Origin: Psychromonas sp. | GTDB taxonomy: Bacteria; Pseudomonadota; Gammaproteobacteria; Enterobacterales; Psychromonadaceae | DNA length: 14,506 nt | NCBI GenBank assembly: GCA_023145575.1 | Contig: JAGLDN010000354.1 | Span: 1-14,506, forward strand | Direction: 5' to 3' | Shown here: in pieces, positions 7,679-14,506 of the stretch | Numbering within the stretch: the first letter of the stretch is position 1 | How the letters are laid out: every line of letters begins with the position of its first letter | The notes under the pieces: generated by a model | What the model saw: only the letters and a program-made list of their open reading frames with translations | Database searches by the model: none | Told to the model about the DNA's origin: nothing | Position numbers and translations under genes: made by a program

Positions 7679-8377
7679 TTAATTTCTTGAGCCAAAGATA
7701 TCAGTACCAATTCTAACCATTGTACTACCGCATTTGATCGCTGTTTGTAAATCACTGCTCATGCCCATCGAAAGCGTATCAACCTGAGGGTACGTTTCTT
7801 TAAGTGTCTGAAACAGAGCATGCATAGTATTGAATTGCGCTTGTAGTACAATTAAATTATCTGATTTTTCAGGAATTGCCATTATACCACGTAAGATAAG
7901 ATTAGGCAGAATACTCACTTGTGCTGCAAGTTCAAGTACATAGGATAAATTAGCACCTGATTTAGCTTGCTCCTCACTCACATTGACTTGCAAGCATATA
8001 TTTAACGGCTTGAATGTTTGCGGACGTTGATCATTTAAACGATGTGCAATTTTCATTCTATCGACACTTTGCACCCAATCAAAGTGACTAGCAACAAGAC
8101 GTGTTTTATTTGATTGAAGCGGCCCGATAAAATGCCAGACGATATCATTTTCAAGATCACAATCTAATCGGATCTCTTTTATTTTTTCAATACTTTCTTG
8201 CACATAATTTTCGCCAAATTGACGAAGCCCACATTCATAAGCTTGCTTAATGGCAGCTACCGTTTTTTTTTTACTCACACCAAGCAGTTGAACTGAATTG
8301 TTTGGTCGACCTGCATTTTGAGTAGCATAAGCTATTCTTTTTTTAACGTCTATTATATGCTTAGATATTTTATTCAT
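7679..8377 (-). CDS. yggS: YggS/PLPBP family PLP homeostasis protein
   Basis: Cytosolic PLP-binding protein (PROSC/YBL036C family) with an alanine-racemase-like TIM barrel and no known catalytic activity; it buffers pyridoxal phosphate. The open frame extends upstream to a TTG at 8389. The start MNKISKH at 8377 (or ATG 8380) fits the family better, since it puts the PLP lysine of LGVSKKKT at K36, as in E. coli. Other motifs are RQFGENYVQE, WHFIGPLQSNK, LNICLQVNVS, GIMAIPE, SMGMSSDLQTAI and GSTMVRIGTDIFG. No good Shine-Dalgarno is visible. The 5' end faces pilT at about 20 bases, so its promoter must overlap the start of pilT. The same divergent pairing is common in Vibrio/Shewanella-type genomes. 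Confidence 0.96.
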   Translation of the reverse strand: MNKISKHIIDVKKRIAYATQNAGRPNNSVQLLGVSKKKTVAAIKQAYECGLRQFGENYVQESIEKIKEIRLDCDLENDIVWHFIGPLQSNKTRLVASHFDWVQSVDRMKIAHRLNDQRPQTFKPLNICLQVNVSEEQAKSGANLSYVLELAAQVSILPNLILRGIMAIPEKSDNLIVLQAQFNTMHALFQTLKETYPQVDTLSMGMSSDLQTAIKCGSTMVRIGTDIFGSRN

Positions 8378-8399
8378 CATAATCAACAAGGTTAAACTT

Positions 8400-9434
8400 A
8401 TGGATATTACGGAGTTATTAGCGTTCAGTATAAAGCATAATGCATCAGATCTACACCTTTCAGCTGGAGTGCCACCAATGATTCGAGTTGATGGTGATGT
8501 TCGCCAGATAAATATACCCGCTCTTGAACATAAAGATGTGCATAGTCTTATTTATGACATAATGAATGATAAACAGCGTAAAGACTTCGAAGAGAAATTA
8601 GAAACGGATTTTTCATTTGAGATTCAAGGGCTTGCGCGTTTCCGTATTAATGCATTTAATCATAAGCGGGGCGCCGGCGCTGTATTTCGCACCATTCCCA
8701 GTACCGTTTTATCACTTGATGAGTTAAAGGCACCCGATATTTTTAAATCAATTTCTGAATTTCCTCGAGGGTTAGTATTGGTTACCGGCCCAACAGGATC
8801 TGGCAAATCAACAACACTTGCAGCAATGATTGATTACGTTAATAGCACGCGCAACGAGCATATTCTAACTATTGAAGATCCGATTGAATTCGTACATGAA
8901 AGTAAAAAATCTCTCATTAATCAACGCGAAGTTTATAAAGATACATTAAGCTTTGAAAATGCGCTTCGCAGTGCACTTCGTGAAGATCCTGACGTGATCT
9001 TGGTGGGTGAACTACGTGATTTAGAAACAATTCGCTTAGCATTAACGGCTGCAGAGACAGGGCATTTAGTGTTTGGGACTCTGCATACGACCTCTGCTGC
9101 TAAAACCATTAACCGTGTGATTGATGTATTCCCTGCTGCTGAAAAAGATATGGTTCGCTCTATGCTATCAGAATCATTACAAGCTGTTATTTCTCAAACG
9201 TTACTCAAAAAAATAGGCGGCGGCCGTATTGCCGCACATGAGATAATGATGGGTATCCCTGCGATTAGAAACCTTATCCGTGAAGATAAGGTTGCGCAAA
9301 TGTATTCTGCGATACAAACAGGCATGGTACATGGCATGCAAACATTAGATCAAAATTTACGACATTTGGTTGATCAAGGCTTGGTAACACAACAAGATGC
9401 AGGAAAAAAAGCATCTGATCCGAAAACATTTTAA
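8400..9434 (+). CDS. pilT: Type IV pilus retraction ATPase PilT
   Basis: Hexameric secretion-type ATPase at the inner membrane that drives pilus retraction, giving twitching motility and DNA uptake. The 344 residues equal the usual PilT length. It has an N-terminal PAS-like domain (SDLHLSAGVPP at 16-26), Walker A GPTGSGKS at 130-137, an Asp box EDPIEFVHE, Walker B DPDVILVGELRD, a His box GHLVFGTLHTTSA, and the PilT-specific retraction motif AIRNLIRE near 285. AAGG lies eight bases before the ATG. It is followed by pilU with overlapping translation signals. The pilus genes themselves are not in the window, so whether a pilus is made cannot be judged here. Confidence 0.98.
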   Translation: MDITELLAFSIKHNASDLHLSAGVPPMIRVDGDVRQINIPALEHKDVHSLIYDIMNDKQRKDFEEKLETDFSFEIQGLARFRINAFNHKRGAGAVFRTIPSTVLSLDELKAPDIFKSISEFPRGLVLVTGPTGSGKSTTLAAMIDYVNSTRNEHILTIEDPIEFVHESKKSLINQREVYKDTLSFENALRSALREDPDVILVGELRDLETIRLALTAAETGHLVFGTLHTTSAAKTINRVIDVFPAAEKDMVRSMLSESLQAVISQTLLKKIGGGRIAAHEIMMGIPAIRNLIREDKVAQMYSAIQTGMVHGMQTLDQNLRHLVDQGLVTQQDAGKKASDPKTF

Positions 9435-9439
9435 GGGGG
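9434..9439 (+). promoter_or_regulatory. pilU ribosome binding site overlapping the pilT stop
   Basis: AGGGGG starts on the last base of the pilT TAA and lies six bases before the pilU ATG. This is the strongest Shine-Dalgarno in the window and implies that PilU is made in step with PilT. Confidence 0.8.
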
Positions 9440-9445
9440 TAAGTT

Positions 9446-10561
<1,116 letters not shown>

Positions 10562-10711
10562 TAACTGATGTTAAGCAATAAACTAAAATGCCAGATAAAA
10601 AAATGTTAAACTATCGCGATAAATATAAACAAACTAATATTTGACCTTTATGTTCATTACCTTGTAACACCATTTAGCGATAAAACAGCAACTGGCTTAT
10701 CGAACCTTCTA

Positions 10712-11023
10712 TACCCATGTGACGTGAAAAGGCTTTGTCAGCCTCAAGATCTATAATCAGAACAAGGCACAATATTAGGTAATTGTTGTTCACTTTTCGA
10801 TTATTGTAACGCAGATCGAGCTTGTGCCCCGCAAGGCAAGGCAAGTAGTACCAAGGCGCGTTGTTATAAAATCTCTATGTAGAATAACTATTTAGGAATT
10901 AAACTCTTTATTTTAATTCGACCTTTTGTGATTAACGCAGTTAATCATCGAGAGGGCAATTTTATGCCTCGCACCTAGGTACTATTTTCCTTGCTGAATT
11001 TGCACTTTTACGTCACATGGGTA
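10712..11023. mobile_element. 312-bp TA-MITE inserted in the IS4/IS701-like transposase
   Basis: The ends are inverted repeats: TACCCATGTGACGT at 10712-10725 matches the reverse complement of 11010-11023 over 14 bases, and the match continues with one gap. TA flanks it on both sides (10710-10711 and 11024-11025). Deleting the element plus one TA joins AACCTTC-TA-GGTGGGGAT into one frame reading NLLGGDIS, as expected of the host transposase. The interior has no coding frame. It holds a G+C-richer core (10813-10865), an 8-bp hairpin (10896-10919) and a 7-bp hairpin (10930-10946). Non-autonomous elements with TA duplications are typically moved by IS630/Tc1-type transposases; none is present here. 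Confidence 0.88.
10896..10946. repeat. Two adjacent hairpins inside the 312-bp MITE
   Basis: GAATTAAA (10896-10903) pairs with TTTAATTC (10912-10919) around an 8-base loop. GATTAAC (10930-10936) pairs with GTTAATC (10940-10946) around GCA. The second stem is also present at the window start and, in part, at 2474-2492, so it is a conserved feature of the family. Confidence 0.7.
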
Positions 11024-12010
11024 TAGGTGGGGATATTAGTCTCGATCAAATGACTCGCGTCTTATCTAACAAACAGTTTACTCTGGCTGACTTGTGAACC
11101 AATGTAAAAAAGAGATGCGGAAAATTGAGTCTGATGATCTCATTTTAATCTTTGACGACACAGTTCACTATTAATCATTATCTAGTGAAAATGAGCTTAT
11201 TAGCTGGCACTTGGATCATAGTGTTAGTCTTGAATCAAAGGTATAAACTCACTCAATTTATTTATCATGCTGGACAATCAATGTTACCAATTGCCTTTAA
11301 GCCCATTAAAAAAGATATCCAATACTCAAGAGTGGTGACTCAAAAACTAAACAGAAGGAGCCGCACTACTAAAAATGAGGACTTAATATTCATGCTTAAA
11401 CCACGCAAGCATAATCTCTTGAACTGGCACTACGTATTTGCTGAAAGTTGGTTTTCATCAATTGCCAACATGAGATTTATTTATGAAAAAATGGAAAAAT
11501 ATTTTATTCTCAAATTCAATAGGAACCGTTTAATTGCGTTAAGTAAAGAAGATAAATTATAAGGGCGTTTGCATCGAATTGATTCATTGCATTGGTCAAA
11601 AACTCCGATCTGCGGTTGGGTAAAAACAATAGATATTCCCATATTTTTTGATCGACAAATCTTTAATAACAAAGATGGAAGTGAAGGAATATTATATTTG
11701 ATCATTAATGACGTTAATCTTAATAAACAATTAATAGAAACTACCTATCATAAACGATGCAAGTTGAAGTTTTTGATAAAAATATAAAATTAAGCACCGC
11801 ACTCGCAAAATCACCTGCGAAAACAAAAAAGATACAAAGTAACCATATTTTCATGTCATTTCTTGCAAGAGTAAAATTGGAGAACCTAAGCCTTATAAAA
11901 GGACTGACGACGTTCGGTTTAAAAATGACGCGTTAGATCAAGACGCAAAAAGCAGCAATTGAGGTCATGCATTACGAAATGACTTCAACTGCGTAACATC
12001 AGTTAATAAA

Positions 12011-12016
12011 AAAGGA
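12011..12016 (+). promoter_or_regulatory. Ribosome binding site that decides the yaaA start
   Basis: AAAGGA directly abuts an ATG at 12017, which is too close to use, but lies six bases before a second in-frame ATG at 12023. The latter is therefore the likely start and aligns with the family N-terminus. Confidence 0.75.
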
Positions 12017-12022
12017 ATGCAA

Positions 12023-12796
12023 ATGCTTGTTGTAATTTCACCTGCTAAAACACTTGATTTTGAAAGTACCACCCCGACGACACAATTCACACAATGCGAG
12101 TTACTTGACGAGAGCCTGTTACTTATTAAACAATGCCAGCAACTCTCAATGCAAGACATTGCTTCATTAATGAAAGTAAGCGATAAAATAGCAGGGCTTA
12201 ATGTGGCTCGGTTTACACAGTGGTCTCAACCCTTTTCACTTAACAATGCAAAACAGGCAATCTTTGCATTTCAAGGTGATGTTTATACTGGATTTGACAT
12301 AAACAGTTTACCCAAAAAAGTCTTAGATTATGCGCAGACTCATTTAAGGATTTTGTCTGGTTTATATGGCGTGTTAAAACCACTGGATTTAATGCAGGCT
12401 TATCGATTAGAAATGGGAACTCGCCTTAAAAACGAACGCGGAACGAATTTATACCAATTTTGGGGAGAAATCATTACAGCAACGCTTAATAAAACGTTAA
12501 AAGATCAAGAAACAAAGCAATTGATTAATCTCGCATCGAATGAATATTTTAAATCAGTAAATCAAAAAACACTTAACGCACAAATTATTACTCCGATTTT
12601 TAAAGATCAAAAAAATGGCAAGTATAAAATCATCAGCTTTTATGCAAAAAAAGCACGTGGATTGATGGCTCGATATATTATGGAAAACAAAGTAAAAAAC
12701 ATTGATCAGTTAAAAGCATTTGATGCAAATGGCTATTACTTTGTTGAAGGCGCATCGAACTCAACAACACTGATGTTTTATCGCAATGAAATTTGA
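12023..12796 (+). CDS. yaaA: YaaA family peroxide-stress/iron-limiting protein
   Basis: Cytosolic DUF328 protein which in E. coli lowers free iron under hydrogen peroxide stress and so limits Fenton damage to DNA. From ATG 12023 it has 257 residues (E. coli 258); a second in-frame ATG at 12017 would add two. Family motifs are ISPAKTLDFES near the N-terminus, SDKIAGLN, FTQWSQPF, AFQGDVYTG, HLRILSGLYGVLKPLDLMQ, YRLEMGTRL, LYQFWGEIIT, LINLASNEYFKSV and KIISFYAKKARGLMARYI. It ends at TGA, showing the standard code is used. A dead transposase ends 26 bases upstream and another begins 118 bases downstream, so the promoter must lie in IS-derived sequence. The gene itself is intact along its length. 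Confidence 0.97.
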   Translation: MLVVISPAKTLDFESTTPTTQFTQCELLDESLLLIKQCQQLSMQDIASLMKVSDKIAGLNVARFTQWSQPFSLNNAKQAIFAFQGDVYTGFDINSLPKKVLDYAQTHLRILSGLYGVLKPLDLMQAYRLEMGTRLKNERGTNLYQFWGEIITATLNKTLKDQETKQLINLASNEYFKSVNQKTLNAQIITPIFKDQKNGKYKIISFYAKKARGLMARYIMENKVKNIDQLKAFDANGYYFVEGASNSTTLMFYRNEI

Positions 12797-13004
12797 ATTT
12801 GTTGTTAGAATTTATTGGGGTAGTAGGACGCATTGATCTTTCATGAGTTATTTTGAGCCGTATGGTGGCAATGTATAATGTTTTTTTCCAAAATCAATAG
12901 ACGAGAATACAAACATGATAAGAACAATGTTAAGAGATGCACTATTGTCTAAAATATTCCAGTTAGTACAATACAGTTGAGGAGTTATAAGAAAGCAGAA
13001 CATA

Positions 13005-13416
13005 TACCCATGTGAGTATCAAGATGATAAGTCAGAACGGTAAATTATGCCAGGGCTCTCGACATAAAATGCACTTTGATTATGAGCTGAGCTTATCATA
13101 AAAGGTAGAATTAAAATAAAGACTTTAATTATTATCTAGTTGTTCTATGTAGACTTGTTTTGGAACAGTACGTAATAACTTTGTTGATTGGTACTAGTTG
13201 TCATGCCCTGCGAGACGCGAACTCGATTTATGATGAAAGGACGGCAGCTTTGCGTTGCAACAATCAAAAGGGGAGTAACCATAATAAATGAAATACTTGT
13301 ATTTATTTTATCTCTCAATGATCAACGGATTTATTCATTGAGAGATATTTGCTATTGCGCCTTATTATGATTATCGAGTACGTTGCAAATGTTGCATCTT
13401 GGTAGTAACATGGGTA
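13005..13416. mobile_element. 412-bp TA-MITE inserted in the IS5-family transposase
   Basis: Left end TACCCATGTGAGTATCAAGA and the reverse complement of the right end, TACCCATGTTACTACCAAGA, agree at 19 of the first 22 positions. TA flanks both sides (13003-13004 and 13417-13418). Deleting the element plus one TA makes AAGAAAGCAGAACATAAAAT, whose frame runs into the IS5 motif FGSILYRMRTGCPW. The interior holds a 12-bp hairpin and a core related to that of the 312-bp element. The open frame of about 60 codons at 13188-13370 crosses the hairpin and has no ribosome binding site, so I do not call it a gene. Confidence 0.85.
13309..13347. repeat. 12-bp perfect hairpin inside the 412-bp MITE
   Basis: TATCTCTCAATG (13309-13320) and CATTGAGAGATA (13336-13347) pair perfectly around a 15-base loop. 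It is not followed by a U-run on either strand. It is absent from the 312-bp relative and from the decayed copy near 560-680, so it may be a later addition or a structural cap. Confidence 0.75.
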
Positions 13417-14080
13417 TAAAATTACTTTTGGAAGTATCCTTTATCGAATGCGAACAGGCTGTCCATGGGCTATTTACCAATAACGTCTAGAGAATGGTGC
13501 GCTGTAATTTCTACGTTTTAACCTATGGTTTAAAAAGTTTCTATAATCATTTAATCCATTGGCTTATAAGAAGACTCGCAATGCTGGTTCATTGATGGAA
13601 GTATTGTCCGTACTCATCAGCATGGAATAGGCCCAGTTAACAGTCGTGATGAAGCAATAGGAAAAAAAGAGGTGCTAACTCAACTAAAACCATTTAGCTG
13701 TAGATAGTGAAGTTTGCATGTTTGTTTTTTATTATAGGGTGGTAAAGTACATGATATTTTCCATGCCTAAAGCTGATAAATCAATCACCTTGCATCGTTG
13801 TAGATAAAGTTATTACATTAAAAGCTCACAGAGCATATACAAAAAAGCTCAATTTCTGTCATTCCTCGGCGAAAAGTAATAAAAAAGGGAATTATTACAT
13901 AGATTGGTGCCTGTATAAGTATGGACATCTATTTGAAAATGCATTAGCAAGAATTAAAAAATTCCATGCAATAGCGTGAGATACAATAAATTAAAACAAA
14001 CCTATGCAAGTATGGTTGCTTTAGCATTTACGATTATGTAGCCTCTTATGCGTGCTGAAAAATTATTAAGCACTATAAAT

Positions 14081-14097
14081 ATACCCTAGTAGGGTAT
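14081..14097. other. 17-base palindrome at the end of the unknown gene
   Basis: ATACCCTAGTAGGGTAT is perfectly symmetrical around one base. It contains the TAG stop of the minus-strand gene. As RNA it could form a 7-bp stem with a 3-base loop, but the T-run after it on the minus strand is weak. It also looks like two TACCC MITE tips placed tip to tip. Confidence 0.5.
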
Positions 14098-14506
14098 GAT
14101 CATTCGACCCTTTAATTCTTCCGTCGGTTCAGTAAACATTATTTTCTTAAATAAGGCAATTGCGTTGCCGTAATTTGGACATGTTGCCTTAGTAAGGGCA
14201 CTATAGAGGAGACATGTTTTACGGCACACGCTAAAATGAGGTTTAAATATATCTCCCGTAAGATATAATGCATGGCCTACACCTCCATTTTTAACAAAAA
14301 CCGCACGGCTCATTTCTTCTCCAAATTTATCTCTCAATTGATGCTCTTCTCGAAATTGTTCTCCATCATAGATTCTTTGTAATTCATGCACAAAGAATCT
14401 ATTGACACCTTGACATGCTGGATCTCGCCAATCAACACATGTTACGACTTCATCTGTTTGTCCCGTTAATAATTGACATGATTTAATAGATTCACCTACC
14501 CCAGTT
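14086..14506 (-). CDS. Unknown cysteine-containing protein, 3' part (5' end outside window)
   Basis: The minus-strand frame is open from the window edge to TAG at 14086, about 140 codons, so the start lies beyond 14506; a GTG at 14391 is internal and not needed. I do not recognise it. The visible part has six cysteines (in KSCQ, VTCVDW, DPACQ, SVCRKTC and ATCPN), a charged region FREEHQLRDKFGEEMS, and a C-terminus ending GRMIIPY. No transmembrane segment is obvious. Paired, spaced cysteines would fit an exported or disulfide-bonded protein, or zinc binding, but the N-terminus that would show a signal peptide is missing. Neighbouring IS wreckage suggests an accessory region. Codon use looks like that of its neighbours and the frame is intact over its visible length. 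Confidence 0.6.
   Translation of the reverse strand, partial: TGVGESIKSCQLLTGQTDEVVTCVDWRDPACQGVNRFFVHELQRIYDGEQFREEHQLRDKFGEEMSRAVFVKNGGVGHALYLTGDIFKPHFSVCRKTCLLYSALTKATCPNYGNAIALFKKIMFTEPTEELKGRMIIPY

Larger units (their letters stand above)
10650..11996 (+). pseudogene. Degenerate IS4/IS701-like DDE transposase, split by a MITE
   Basis: Joining frames recovers a transposase. Before the insertion it reads TATGLSNLL (ending 10711); after it, GGDISLDQMTR (from 11026). Then come KKEMRKIESDD, LIFDDT with the first catalytic aspartate (11154-11159), YHAGQSMLPIAFK, VFAESWFSS, YFILKFNRNRLIALSKEDK, GRLHRIDSL, NKDGSEGILYL, VEVFDKN with the third acidic residue (11766-11768), ALAKSPAKT and QSNHIFMSF, ending at TAA 11994-11996. 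Lesions include Trp to TGA at 11095, stops within 11160-11260, at least three frameshifts, the catalytic motif DSWF changed to ESWF (11443-11445), and the RW of YxxRW changed to RC. The family name is from memory of similar proteins. No element ends were found. It stops 26 bases before yaaA. Confidence 0.88.
12915..14053 (+). pseudogene. Degenerate IS5-family transposase, split by a MITE
   Basis: The reading begins MIRTMLRDALLSKIFQLV (the family has M-RTMLxDEQWSKI). After the insertion it resumes as EHKITFGSILYRMRTGCPW (13424-13467). It continues with FIDGS carrying the first catalytic aspartate (13594-13596), VRTHQHG, NSRDEAIGKK, HLAVDS, GGKVHDI, KKGNYYIDWCLYKYGHLFE with the catalytic glutamate (13935-13937), NALARIKKFHAIA and YASMVALAFTIM, then Trp to TAG at 14039-14041. 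There are several frameshifts and stops, so it is inactive. A GAGCCGTATGGTGGCAA near 12854 could belong to its left end, but I could not find a matching right inverted repeat. It separates yaaA from the unknown gene at the right edge. Confidence 0.88.

Noticed and set aside
10612..10621. TATCGCGATA palindrome as pilU terminator
   Set aside because: The stem is too short, the loop impossible at full pairing, and no U-run follows.
11152..11787. Open frames of 136 and 72 codons as small hypothetical genes
   Set aside because: Both read as consecutive parts of the IS4/IS701-like transposase (AESWFSS, NKDGSEGILYL) and have no ribosome binding sites.
13188..13370. 60-codon frame as a small gene
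   Set aside because: It lies inside the 412-bp MITE, crosses its hairpin and has no start signal.

Overview
The window reads as an AT-rich gammaproteobacterial chromosome. Ten housekeeping or type IV pilus genes are intact. Three insertion sequences have decayed beyond function, and they are interleaved with a small repeat (MITE) family I do not recognise. The order pilU-pilT / yggS-proC-yggT-DUF4426-rdgB-hemW, with pilTU divergent from yggS, fits marine-type Vibrionales/Alteromonadales relatives. The abundance of dead transposases suggests a lineage with relaxed selection, perhaps host-associated; that is inference. The code is standard: yaaA stops at TGA, the other intact genes at TAA or TAG.

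Layout. 1-92 is the right end of a MITE copy cut by the window edge. 93-810 has no recognisable gene apart from a faint second repeat copy. glyA (minus) fills 811-2076. A gene-free stretch with another repeat fragment (about 2441-2500) leads into an IS66-type tnpC pseudogene (plus, about 2505-3642). The minus-strand block follows: yggS, proC, yggT, a DUF4426 protein, rdgB, hemW (transcribed 8377 to 3651). The last three are tightly packed and probably co-translated; the first three are separated by gaps of 127-209 bases. pilT and pilU run rightward from 8400 to 10561. From 10650 to 11996 lies a wrecked IS4/IS701-like transposase split by a 312-bp MITE. yaaA (12023-12796) sits between that wreck and an IS5-family wreck (12915 to about 14050), which is split by a 412-bp MITE. 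The right edge holds the 3' part of an unknown minus-strand protein with six cysteines.

The most informative observation is the repeat family. Two copies lie inside transposase remnants at TA dinucleotides. Both have TACCCATGT termini and an apparent TA target duplication. Removing each copy plus one TA rejoins the transposase reading: perfectly in frame for the first, and giving the expected local IS5 motif for the second. This defines the element ends without alignment tools. Their interiors share a 40-bp core that differs in orientation and fold into several hairpins.

Functionally the intact genes cover one-carbon metabolism (GlyA), proline synthesis (ProC), PLP homeostasis (YggS), nucleotide-pool cleaning (RdgB), heme handling (HemW), peroxide/iron protection (YaaA), a membrane YGGT protein and pilus retraction (PilT/PilU).
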